Part shown: piece by piece, positions 44,340 through 54,559 of the stretch | Layout: each line of letters starts with the position of its first letter | How positions within the stretch are numbered: position 1 is the stretch's first letter | Assembly: GCA_037783415.1 (NCBI GenBank) | Contig: JAZGTN010000009.1 | Coordinates: 12,834,001 to 12,898,000 of the forward strand | Reading direction: 5' to 3' | Length of the DNA stretch: 64,000 nucleotides | DNA from: Leptasterias polaris | Lineage: Eukaryota > Echinodermata > Asteroidea > Forcipulatida > Asteriidae | Notes under the pieces: model-generated | What the model saw: only the letters and a program-made list of their open reading frames with translations | Database searches by the model: none | What the model was told of the DNA's origin: nothing | Program-made: the position numbers and the translations under genes

Positions 44340-45540
44340 CTGCATGTACGACAAAAGTACTCACTGCAATAAACTAGTGGATATTTGGCTACATAAATAA
44401 CAGTTAAAAAACGTACATGGTGTAATCACCATCCTAACACACAACATTGTCTGAAATATGGTGCACTCTATTTGTTAATGGTGTCACACTTGATCGTTTT
44501 GTACAGCCATACATGGTAATCTCTTTTATTAAAAGGTATTTGAAGTTTGCTTTACATTCTATTCAATAATAGTATCATACACGATATAATCACCAACAAA
44601 AACGGTTTTTACAAAGTTCGCTTATACTGATTATATTATTTATTGTATTATTTTTTTGCTAATGTGGTTACACAGTATCATAAAATTCCATGAATTAAGT
44701 GCATTTTTGACCCGTGAAATGGTCTGCTGCTGGCTGGCATGCTCCCATCAGTAAAACTTTTAACGTTACCAGTCCCTTTTAAAAATGTCTGCTGTTTCTA
44801 CGGCTACACATACATTTCACTACATAATTAATCGACTTGGAATCTATCCGATTGAAGATTATAAAATATTGATTGCCTTTTTCTCCAACGGCGTGAGTTA
44901 AAACAAAAAACTCGCTGCAGCAACTTGCTGACATTTATCTTTCACAGTCTACTGAGCTAATGATAAAACACCGTCGGCATTATATTCGCGTGGATGGCGG
45001 TGATGTGCATGCTACAGTATATCGTCGTCCAGCAATTAAGGTGCACAAAACAGTATATAACTAAAAGATAATCCTAATGTTGGAATAGAAAGTTGGGTTG
45101 GTTTTATTCATGCTGAGATTAAGATCTTACAGGTAGGTAGGTGATTGGATTAATTCTGCCTTTGATGATGCAAGTATGTTATTTGGCACACAGTCAGAGA
45201 AAGTCATGAGAACGTAATTTGGATATAGGGCCATTGCAGATATGTCCTTTGAAACAACAAATAATACAGATGGGGAACTCGGGCTGGAATGTGAAATGTG
45301 AATGGACGCCATTTTAGAAAGCAACTCTTGTTAATGCATGCAACAAATAGATCAGTGCAGACAACAACCATTGCTGTCATTTATAACAAATTATTTGCAT
45401 GCTGAAATGGCGCCAATGGGTATTGTACGTCCAAATGCTAGAGCTCTGGTTCCCTATCCTTGCGTCTTCTGCACTCTACAATCTTTGAACACAACACACA
45501 CAAAAACAAGCAATGGCTAGAGGATTTGTAACAGTTTGAA
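44340..45540. other. TRPC intron without recognised exon
   Basis: No feature recognised except a GACGCCATTTTAG phrase at 45304 that echoes the repeat at 20618. Confidence 0.45.
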
Positions 45541-45544
45541 CTGA

Positions 45545-45775
45545 AACAAAGCCATTCCAACAGTTTTTCAACGTACTGCATCCTTTAGGAACTCTTTACC
45601 TGGTGCATGTTTCCCTCCATCCTACAATCTAGACTGTTTTAAGGGGAATATCAATTCCTACCTTCAGTTCCCTCTGAGCTATTTTCGTCCGTAATATATC
45701 ATTCTTGTTTTATAGCCCCTTACTAAGAGTGGCTTCTAGCCTAGTTCGAGGTGAACTTACATTTTTTTTAAAACA
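45545..45775 (+). mobile_element. 3' end of a CR1-like LINE, fragment
   Basis: TTTCCCTCCATCCTACAATC, then the TTACTAAGAGTGGCTTCTAG block and TTCGAGGTGAACTT match 52240-52385 and, inverted, 62475-62495 plus 62917-62935. Only the last codons and 3' UTR remain. Confidence 0.7.
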
Positions 45776-46155
45776 GTTTTTAATTATTGGAAACTCTGCA
45801 GCGTTCTCCCTTAACATTGGCCCGCTGGCCAAAAATGCCAGTTAAAACACCAGAGGACCAGTCAAACTTCTGTCCAACAAAGTCAGGCTGGCTAGTTAAT
45901 TGCTAAAGTCCATCACTACATGTAAACTACTTCCTAGTTCAAGTTACAAGTCCCGTGCTAATGACAACATTTAGATAAAACTTAAAAATTTGGACAAGTG
46001 AAAAAACTGGCGGACTGGTTAATTGATAAGCTAACTGGTTCTGCTGTCTAGTCACTAGAAAAGTTAATCGATGGCAAACCTTGTTCTATACTTTCAGTGT
46101 ATTTTAATACAGAGGAACAATACGGTGTCTTACCGAGAAGTTAGTGACCACTCAC

Positions 46156-46334
46156 CAATAATCCAAAGCAGAATGAGGATGTTGACGACTAGCGGGACCT
46201 GGCTGAACTGTCCCGGTGAACCTTGACCCGTGATGATATCTTCTGTGGTGATGGATGGAGGGACGATGGTGGTGATGAGCAGGAAGACGAGAAACGTCAT
46301 CCTGGAGGCGATGTCCATCAGGAATTTGACGTAT
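46156..46334 (-). CDS. TRPC exon 3: S1, S1-S2 loop, start of S2
   Basis: 179 nt; one base completes Pro with exon 2, and the exon ends one base into a Gly codon before GTGAGT. It encodes YVKFLMDIASRMTFLVFLLI (S1), an extracellular loop TTIVPPSITTEDIITG, and VPLVVNILILLWII (S2 start). P-(Y/F)-(V/I)-KF at the S1 start is conserved in TRPCs. An upstream in-frame extension to 46354 is intron, since the AG at 46335-46336 gives the in-phase join. Confidence 0.93.
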
Positions 46335-46494
46335 CTATGGGTCAGATTTATCAATAATTAAAAACTACGTAAACAGCAACAGCAGCAGCAAAAACTTTAC
46401 AACTAACAGCACCAGGGAATCAGAGGGCCAGGATGCCAGAGTAAATACATCCAAACTCCATGGAGTTTAGTCGGTCGGTGTGTATAGACTGTGC

Positions 46495-47196
46495 AAGTCT
46501 CGCGCGCATTCGAACTTCCGGGACCATAGTGGTCCCAACCATATGGAGTTTTACGTGGGCGAGATTTTGTTTCGTCAATTATTTTAGTTTAACGTAGTTT
46601 ATGACCTAGAAAATTATACATGTTGTTGGGAATGTAATACTAAGTGATAACAAAATATGAAAGTAAAACCAATTTCAACAATATAACGAAGAAAAGCCGA
46701 GAATTAAACTTGACCTCAGCTTCCGGTTATTGCAAAAAATTAAGAATTTTGTGCTCGCCTCCGATCATAAAACTTACGTAAACGCTTGTTTTTGATGCGC
46801 GATTATAATCGCCAGATGCTGTAATTGCAAAGCGAACCCTTTTCATTGCAGTCTATGTTTGTTGAGGCGTCAGCATCCTCTTTAAACTGCGTCACGGGTC
46901 AATTTTAAACCCGTTTAACCATCACGAATCGGCGTAAGGGGTTTCTAAAAAGTTAACATCAAAAAAGCATCCTTGTCCCAGAGGTTTTTGGGGTTTTTTT
47001 TCAATAAGAATTAACACACTTTTGTGTATTTTTTTCAAAAGCTAAAACTAATTTAATAAAATTGTAATGATTTATTTTTGTTGTTCAGATTTTGTCACGA
47101 GATATAATTGAAAACAAAGATTTGATTTCAGAAATAATAATGTTCTTCGTTTGACGTGTTTTCTCGTTCGGATACGCGCGAGACTTGCACAGTCTA
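46495..47196. mobile_element. TAGACTG element, intact copy (702 bp)
   Basis: Terminal inverted repeats TAGACTGTGCAAGTCTCGCG and the complement at the right end, flanked by TA/TT. No coding capacity. It is the inverted counterpart of 29683-30831 (same family, opposite orientation) and lies in the intron between TRPC exons 2 and 3. Confidence 0.9.
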
Positions 47197-47363
47197 TTAG
47201 GTTAAACTTACGGAAAACTTTTTACAATTTAATTCAATTCAGAAACACATGTTTTCCATACTTTATGAAAATAACGACAAATTAAATTGGGCAATATTAA
47301 AAGAAAGGTTTTCAAGTCAATTACATATAAAACTCATTAAAAGAGATCTAAAAAAATACTTAC

Positions 47364-47551
47364 GGAGTGCTCAAAAAGTTTAACAATTTGCCGCTGGACA
47401 GAAAAATAAAGACGATGGATGTAAACGGATACAATAGCATGATGACTAGAGAAAGTAGCAACTGCTTGACAAGAGGCCAGTCACGCATGAACGACATCTG
47501 CCCGTAAAAACGTTTGATAAGTAGCTGCTGGCAGTGGGGATGGGCCACAAA
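47364..47551 (-). CDS. TRPC exon 2: pre-S1 region
   Basis: 188 nt, phase 0 in (acceptor CTTCTTTTACAG), phase 2 out (CC then GTAAGT). It starts FVAHPHCQQLLIKRFYGQM, matching the nearly invariant FVAHPNCQQ block of TRPCs, where the conserved His/Cys residues take part in the cytosolic linker fold and zinc site in solved structures. The hydrophobic pre-S1 segment is LLLSLVIMLLYPFTSIVFIF, and the end is KLLNFLSTP, feeding into S1 in exon 3. In relatives an intron also falls just before FVAHP, supporting the chosen start. Confidence 0.95.
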
Positions 47552-47984
47552 CTGTAAAAGAAGACACGAAATGAGACAAACTGTTAAAGTTATGCAAGTT
47601 TGGATTTGGAAGGCTGACTTTAGGGTTTGTTTGTGGGGTGCAGAGTTTTACACAACTGGACGAAGCTGGCTGTGGGTGTGGCATGATATTAGGTAAAAGG
47701 CGTCTCCAAACCTATTATTCAGCCATATTTAAAAAAAACAATCTTTATTATTATTAATGTTAAATTTACATAAATTAATGTTTTTTTATTTTATTTTGAT
47801 TAGGGCCTATTGTACGACAGAATGACCCAACCCATTTTAATGTTGTACAAAAGAGGAACCAGACTATGTTTCCGTCCAGCCTCGGTTTGGTTACATTGAT
47901 TTGAATGGGAGAAAAAGAAGATGGCTGCACCATGATAAAGGTCTATATATTCCAATGACTAGGCCAACTGAGCTTGGGTCCGAT

Positions 47985-48115
47985 GGGTGCACCCCACTAA
48001 ATAAACTCCCATAGCATATAGTGTAAAATGCTAAATGTTCAAAAATACACAAACATTACTATAGAAGTCTCACAGCTTTTTACTGTAAAGGGGAAATTAT
48101 CCACTGAGTGTTGAC
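47985..48115 (+). repeat. Inverted repeat partner of 56880-57015
   Basis: GTGCACCCCACTAAATAAAC, CTCCCATAGCATATAGTG, TTTTTACTGTAAAGGGGAAA and TTATCCACTGA appear in complementary form 9 kb away, in the same TRPC intron. Confidence 0.7.
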
Positions 48116-48150
48116 AATGTCTCCTCTGCTCAGTTTAATATGGGTAAGCC

Positions 48151-49180
48151 CAGGGGCCGATTTCACTAACGCGTTTTGATCATCGCAAACGCCGAAACCG
48201 ATCGCTAAATCCAAAAACCATCGCAACTTAGCGATGGATTTTGAATAACGATTTCACTAAATCTTTGCGACGAACTTACTCATCGCAAAACAATTATTAG
48301 CGATGAGCAACTTGCGATGACTCGTTAGTGTCCGCAAAGTATAAGTTCATCGCAAATTTATGATAAATTGCGCCGTTTTGTGCTTAGATGTTATTATTGG
48401 TGTACGTCTTGACGGTAGTTTGTCCGTGAATTAAAGAGTAAAATTACGTTATTTTCATTCCCAGTCTTTTACTGGGAGACTCGGGAAACCCTTAATCTCT
48501 TAACGAGAGAGCTTAAAATCGGTAAAAAGGAGATCTCCATCTATTGGGTTCAATTATTTTAGCCAGCATTTTGGCCTAAAATTAATGTAGGCCTATTGAT
48601 ATTGCATCAAGAATTCAGCCTTTCCAATTTAATATCATGTACCAATTTTCGGTGACAACACTTTTGACGTTATCTATACATGATTTAACCAGTTTTGTAA
48701 AATGTTCATAAATCTCTACGTTACATTATTATTATTTACAAAATGTTATAAAATTAATTATATTAATAGGCCTACAAATGAAACAAGTTGAATATGATTT
48801 CATGTGAACCTTTTTAAACGAATGCTTAAACATTAATATAGTCCACCTGTTGTTATTTTTGATGCATCAGCATGAAAATTATTTACATTTAAACTGCAAT
48901 TTATGCATTTCGTTTTTAATCGAACCGCGGCAACAACATTTTGACATTAAGACGTCCACCATGCGAGGACCGACGATTTTTTGGCGGGCTATGTCAAAGG
49001 TCACTACATTTAGCCTCGTACAAAACATTTATTTTCCTTTTAATATCATCGCAACTGCGATGACTTTAGTGAAACGCAAAATCATCGGCGTCGCAAGTGC
49101 GATGGATTTGCGGTTTGCGATCTCATCGCAAGTGCGATAGCGATGATCGCAAATGGGGACTTTAGTGAAATGGGGCCCTG
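48151..49180. mobile_element. 1-kb inverted-repeat element with CGCAA-rich ends
   Basis: The left CAGGGGCCGATTTCACTAA and right TTTAGTGAAATGGGGCCCTG are inverted. Inside each end are many short repeats of ATCGCAA / TTGCGAT (48180-48350 and 49040-49150), so the two ends can pair over about 150-200 nt. The centre is AT-rich and non-coding. The outer words resemble the small GATTTCACAAAG MITEs. Confidence 0.75.
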
Positions 49181-50040
49181 GGATCGTCGAGTTATTCCCC
49201 CTTCAAATAAAAGCACCCCTCCACTAGTGTAATTTTCCCAAAAGTCCGAGCACCAATCCTGAAAAATGTCCGTACACCTCTTTGCAAGTAGGACAATTTA
49301 TTTCAGGGCCTTATGTCATCCAAAATACCTCAAGTTGGTAGTCAACAACCCCAGGTCACAATTGGGCAACATGTTTACACTGCAGTGCACTGCAGTGCAC
49401 TGTATCCCTTTTATTGGGGTCTAAGAGAATATTGTTGATGAGTGTCTACAAAACATGTACGAGGACAAAGATCTGTTTTCTCCCTATTTAGTATGGTGCA
49501 CCCCGATGCACTAGACCACTCAGCCATAACTACATCCCACGATAATCAATGCGAAATTCCATAATTCACAATATGAAACCATTTCAGTGAGAAATCGCAC
49601 CCAACTTTATTATACTATAAATATATTATATAGTCAAATAGCATAACAAGTTCAAATCAAAGTCACATATTTTTTGCTGGCATTAACAAGCTTGGCATAA
49701 ACACGGAACCAGCAAGGTCAGAAATGTTCTGAACGATAGAGACCTTGTGAAAAAAAATATTCCAAATAAGTTGGATTAGCTGAATTATTATACTCAAAAC
49801 AAGGATATAGTATTCCTTTAACATTATTAATGTAACTTCAAAATCAGCTCATATGAATAATGCACTTTGAAAAAAGGAAATGTAATCTGATATAGGCGCT
49901 TTGTGATTTATTATTCCATTAGACAGGGAGAGATTTTCGTATCATCTGTCGTAGAAGCTGTGTAATTGAGCCAAATGAGAATGGCATCGTAAGTTATAAA
50001 AAGGGTAAAGTACAATTTGACTGTCTGGGGCACAATGTCT
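49181..50040. other. TRPC intron without recognised exon
   Basis: Only a small TGCAGTGCAC duplication at 49379-49398 is notable. Confidence 0.5.
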
Positions 50041-50164
50041 AATGCTGAAGTAAAGATGAAAACCAGGCACACTGTTGTTCTGACATTTTAAAACAAATAA
50101 TAAACCACAAGGGAAACTGACTGGGTAAATTTGTAAATGATTTTGGGTTGAACAAAGAAAAATT

Positions 50165-50236
50165 GACTAGAGCGGGATTTGAACCAACGACCTCCGGTTT
50201 AACGTGCCGGCGCTCTACCAACTGAGCTATCTAGCC
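50165..50236 (-). tRNA. tRNA-like sequence, GTT at anticodon, probably pseudo/SINE head
   Basis: Exactly 72 nt in standard tRNA numbering. The acceptor GGCTAGA pairs 7/7 with TCTAGTC and the D-stem GCTC pairs with GAGC, with G18 G19. T54 T55 C56 and A58 are in place, and the B-box is GGTTCAAATCC. Mismatches occur at 31-39 and 51-63, and position 33 is C instead of the near-universal U, so decoding (GTT, Asn) is doubtful. A TTTTT run follows the 3' end by three bases, as in Pol III genes. It may be a SINE head: downstream sequence on the minus strand reads into a GTTCAACCCAAAATC body. Confidence 0.45.
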
Positions 50237-50307
50237 CTGTTGGCGGTTTCCCTATTTTGTCAATATCTTTGTTCGGGGGGTGCCTGTCCGACATTTTTAA
50301 AACGTAA

Positions 50308-50785
50308 CAACCATTCAATGTCACCCATTGTGATTTGAATGATAGATAATCTATATGCAGCCTGCAACGATATCATGTATTATTAGTCAAACCTCCTACC
50401 GTCTGACCTTTCAATAACATCCACTTTGGTTTTGAATGATAGATAAACTATGTAGCCTGCATGCAATGATATAATGTATACTATGCATAGTCAACCCTCC
50501 TACGGTCTGACCTATCAACATCATCCACTGTGGTTTTGAATGATAGATAACTTATGCAGTCTACAATGGTTTATGCATCTGTACTGTACACAGTCAATCC
50601 CAACCCTCCTACTGCTTGATCATTCAATATCATCCACTGTAGTTTTGAATCAAAGATGCACCATGCCAGCCTGCAATATGACATAATGTAGTGAATGCTT
50701 CTACTAAGTAGTCAACCCTCTTACTGTCTGACCCACCATATAATGCACTGTGTGAAAGATGCGCCATGCCAGCCTGCAATATGAA
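50308..50785. repeat. 107-113 bp satellite, about four to five units, intronic
   Basis: Units with CAACCCTCCTACYGTCTGAC, CATCCACTGTGGTTTTGAAT and GCCTGCAATGATAT as in 9250-9905. In the 14.5-kb TRPC intron. Confidence 0.8.
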
Positions 50786-50905
50786 GTGACCCAGATCCGG
50801 GTCCCGTTCGGCTGACCCATTTCTGGGTTAGTATGACCCCAAATTTATTTCAAAATACCTAGAAATGGGTCAAGTGCCGGTGAATCCGAGTTAAAATCAC
50901 ATATT
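50785..50905. repeat. GGGTC/GACCC module, copy 4
   Basis: GTGACCCAGATCCGGGTCCC, CTGACCCATTTCTGGGTTAG and TAGAAATGGGTCAAG. It directly abuts the satellite block. Confidence 0.6.
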
Positions 50906-51109
50906 AAACCACAAACGCGTCAGCCTGGAAGTGTGTGTATTAAGGGTCGAGCGTACTGAATTTGGGATTGAGGTTGTTTCCATAATTTGGGAGCGGCAAT
51001 GGAGAGGGTCCTGTCACCACGAGTTGATGGTCGAAGGATGTGGGAGAGCGTAGCCGGGATGATACAGAGCGAGGGAAAGCAAACAAGCTGTTTTGCAACT
51101 GGGACAGTT

Positions 51110-51445
51110 CAGTTGGTTTGACATTGGAAATTGAACATTCACTTGGGTTTCTACAGCGAATGTCTTCTTTCTACTTTCTTCCTGGACACTGGACATCCAT
51201 ATAGGTTTCTACAGCGAATGTCTTCTTTCTATTTTGAAATTTGACAATGGACATTCATATAGGTCTCCACAGCGAATGTATACTTTCGATCTTGATATTG
51301 GACATTGGACATTCACATAGGTTTGTACAGCAAATATCTATTTTGATACTGGACATTGGAAACATTGTGAATGTCCAATGCCCACTATCGAAAGAGTAAC
51401 TAGACACTCGCTGTACAAATCTAAGTGAATGTCCAATGTCCAATA
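51110..51445. repeat. Short direct and inverted repeats of a 45-bp unit
   Basis: GGACATTCACATAGGTTTNTACAGCGAATGT-type units occur four times directly (from 51135, 51192, 51250, 51307). They then occur inverted at 51372-51445 (GTGAATGTCCAATGTCCAAT), giving a partial hairpin. Confidence 0.7.
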
Positions 51446-51904
51446 TTAAATTAATTTCAGTAACCTGTTGTAACTGGCATACTACCCATGCGTGCTGTGC
51501 TGATCACTAAATATATCCATCACTAAAAGTATCCCACGATTCCGTACGTCCATGGTCAGAGGATACAGAGCATGACGGAGTTTTTGTTGTAATTTTTCAT
51601 TTTACACTCCCCTGATGGTCACACTCGAGCAGGCTTGAACTTCTACGAACTCTTCCATTACTTTATCATCTTGTTTTAATTCCTTGCGGTCAACGGACCG
51701 GAGTCATAACCAAGAAACGGGCCAGTCCTCAATGTGGTTCATTTGAACCGCAATTTCACGGTTTTAGTTTGACTTCTGCTCTTAAGGTCGCCATTCCTGC
51801 TCGTAATACGGGTGGTAAATTTAAGAGCTATCTGTGTAAAAGCGAAGACGGTTTTTAGTATTAACGTGAAATAAGCCGGCAAACAGATTTCCATAATTAA
51901 AAAC

Positions 51905-52390
51905 AAGTACCGTTGGAGTACTGCTGCAACATTTTATCCAGTCGTTTATCTTTATTGGATAGAGTGCAGAAGCGCATTGTTAATCTTGTTGGGACAGAGT
52001 TGGGATCAATAGTACAACCTCGTTCCCATCGTAGGTCTGTGGCAAGCCTCTGTCTTTTCTACAGATATTTGCATGGTAAATTTGCCACTCGTGTGTCTGA
52101 CCTGGTTCCTCTTATCAGGATGATTGAGCGTGAGGCCAGGCTTTCTGCTTGTTCTCACCCATATACTATTGCTTTGCTGTAGGGAGCCATTCCAAGAGAT
52201 TTGTTCCACGTACTGAATCTCTTTGGAACTCCTTGCTCAGCGTATGTTTCCCTCCATCCTACAATCTAGACTTTTGTAAAGAGGAATATCAGTTCCTACC
52301 ACTCCCCCGAGTTATTTTCATCTTAAATGTTTTCTTCTTGTAGCCCCTTACCAAGAGTGGCTTTTTGCCGTGTTTGAGGCGAACTTGACT
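51905..52390 (+). pseudogene. CR1-like LINE 3' part, frameshifted
   Basis: The frame 51913-52182 reads LEYCCNILS-type start, LLDRVQKRIVNLVG, LCLFYRYLHGKF and ARLSACSHPYTIALL. After a frameshift near 52185 a second frame continues HSKRFVPRTESLWNSLLSVC (52190-52270). These are the terminal RT/connector motifs of CR1/Jockey-like LINEs (Q.RA..LV.., R...SLC..Y..., F.PRT..LWN.LP). 5'-truncated and broken. The 3' UTR with TTACCAAGAGTGGC is shared with 45545-45775. Confidence 0.75.
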
Positions 52391-52928
52391 AAAATATACA
52401 TAAACATGTTTTAATTAATTTAACACATTTAACATGTTTTATAAACATGTTTATATAAAGAGTAAAAAACAATACAACCCCCACAAAAACAGGTCTGTAC
52501 ATCAAATTTATCCAGCTTGTTAAGCGAGATACCTCGGCAAAATGTGCTGGTATTCCACAAAAACATTGTAAATTTAACGCTCTCTTTGCAAGGAAAAAAG
52601 CATTTAAAAACATGTATTAGCTGATGATAGAGTAATAAATTGCAAGCCACACTTCTATTGAAATCAAATGACAAGTTTTGAGCACACGATACGTGGAAAC
52701 ACAATGCCCGTACCTTTGAAGCGTGCCTTGTGGTTTGTTTGACTGCCTTTGAGTCAGCCCTGCTCAATTGGATATGTGCCTCGGGTAAATTTGACTAATG
52801 CACTTGAAAACGTGCTTAGATTTTCTTGTTAAAGATCACAATGTATGCAAGTGTTCATACCAAACCATATTTAAAAGGGGTTGTGTCGTCATGATCAAAG
52901 CAGGCCCTGCCTGTGGCTGTACGTGGAA
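52391..52928. other. TRPC intron without recognised exon
   Basis: AACATGTTT words cluster at 52404-52455. A minus-strand frame of 112 codons (52429-52767) matches nothing known. Confidence 0.4.
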
Positions 52929-53070
52929 TAGACCCCTTGCATCGGCCGCCATCTTTGATGACAAGCAATGGACGCTTACACGCGTGTACGCGCTGCGCAC
53001 GACCCTCAACCAATGATAGCTCTTCATTGACCTCAGTGAGGGGCGTGTGACGTCATATGCAAGGGGTCTA
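52929..53070. mobile_element. MITE related to the CRE/YY1 family
   Basis: Ends TAGACCCCTTGCA and TGCAAGGGGTCTA. It contains GGCCGCCATCTTTGATGAC (inverted YY1-like), an ACGCGTGTACGCGCTGCGC block, CCAATGATA and TGACGTCA. Same plan as 54342-54514 but a different sequence. Confidence 0.75.
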
Positions 53071-53074
53071 GTAT

Positions 53075-53840
53075 GCACTCTCACCCAGTTACAGCATGCG
53101 CGCGCACTGTCCATAGATAAATGATACGGACGGAGGGCGCGCGTGTGCATTAACTGGGCCAGAGTTCCTAATTCTATGTAGCCTACAGCCACAGACATAC
53201 TTTGATCATGACGACCTACTCATGAAAACATACACACTTTCCCTCAAAATGTTTGTTTGTATTTTAAGAAGTAAAAGCATTAATGTTAATTTGAAATAAA
53301 ATTGAGTTGTGGATCGAATGAAATTGAATTAGAATTTTGGTATACGTAAATGGCACATGTAGGCGCATGAGTTTTTTCTTTTTTGCCGGTGCTTTTCGTG
53401 TGAATTAATAATTTAAGTATTGTGTCCTACGCGGCAATTTGCATGTAACCGCTCCGGGCAATCTTGGAAAAGAAAACAGGATCAAATGTCATCTGTCGCA
53501 TAAATTTTATTTTGGAGAAGGACAATGGCAAACAAAAAATGTCCCTATAAAGATACGATGGAGGTAACTCAAGGGTGCTATACTCAAAACTGTTCTGCAG
53601 TTAGTGCCTATCGAGTTGACAAGTACAATTGCACATAGACTACCAAATCGACAAACAGTTGAATAATGTCTCCTTATAGAATGAGTTGACAAGTACAATA
53701 ACCCATAGCCAACAAATCGACAATGTAGTTTCTATAAGTATGTTTACATCAGTTAGGTTAATCGTATATAGTTTTTGTCAGCGTAATGGTGATTGATGGT
53801 CAAAATTATCAAGAAAAAAATAATAAAGTCACCTGTATAA
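53075..53840. other. TRPC intron without recognised exon
   Basis: GAGTTGACAAGTACAAT occurs twice (about 53611 and 53681), a diverged tandem pair of 70 bp. No exon. Confidence 0.45.
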
Positions 53841-53842
53841 GT

Positions 53843-54280
53843 TTCAGTTGAATAGTGTCTACTTATAGAATTAGAAAACAGCAAAATGCTATCACGGTAT
53901 TTTCTTCAAGAACGTTGAATCCACCCACAATAGACCCTTCCCATGAAATATTTAAATTGCACATCACGCGTGCGCACTTACACTGCTAGTTGGCAAACTG
54001 ATGGAACATTGCCCCTTTTTGTGTGGGGCTGATGGTGGCGTGACGCAGACGCGCTTGTGCGTCTACTTAGTGCACAACTCTATGGCGTTTGCCAACCAGC
54101 AGGGTCTGTACGCATGCGTGAATGTAATTAGCATATTTCATGGGAAGGGTCTATTAAGCGAGGTGATAGCGGGTACCAACCGTATTGGCCGTATTGAACG
54201 CAGCATTCAAACGGACACCACGGACATTTCCCAGAATCGCCTGCAGGCGATCTTTGGAGATTCAAATTTGTCTGCATACT
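53843..54280. mobile_element. Repeat related to 41405-41560, split by a MITE
   Basis: TTCAAGAACGTTGAATCCAC before, and AGCGAGGTGATAGCGGGTAC after, the insertion correspond to adjacent sequence at 41470-41515. Confidence 0.6.
53931..54153. mobile_element. TAGACCC MITE (223 bp) nested in an older repeat
   Basis: 21-bp perfect ends TAGACCCTTCCCATGAAATA... and the complement at 54133-54153. The interior has GCGTGCGCAC and TTGGCAAAC inverted with GTTTGCCAA. TA-type ends as in the CRE/YY1 MITEs. Confidence 0.8.
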
Positions 54281-54341
54281 TTGACTGATATCTAATCAAC
54301 GGGGGCACTTCTGACGAAGTATTTTCGCAGGACGCTTACTA

Positions 54342-54514
54342 TAGACCTTATGCATATGACGTCATTTGAGTAGGGCGCCCTCACCTAGAGGTCAAAAGGA
54401 AGATGCTCATTGGCCAGTCTTGTGCGCCGCGCGTACAAATCAGCGCGTTTCCATTGTTTCATCATCAGTTTACCTCTAAGATGGCGGCTTGGTGACGTCA
54501 ATGCATAAGGTCTA
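54342..54514 (+). mobile_element. CRE/YY1 MITE, copy A (173 bp)
   Basis: Ends TAGACCTTATGCA and TGCATAAGGTCTA, bordered by TA. Within: TGACGTCA at 54357-54364 and 54493-54500, ATTGG at 54409-54413, GTGCGCCGCGCGTAC, and AAGATGGCGGC at 54478-54488. Almost identical copies lie at 24876-25048, 58207-58379 and (interrupted, inverted) 21234-22235. No coding capacity. TA target and short TIRs fit a Tc1/mariner-type helper; inference. Confidence 0.9.
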
Positions 54515-54559
54515 TTATAGCAGCACCATCTCATAACAAGTAGGCTTCCAGATAAAAAG

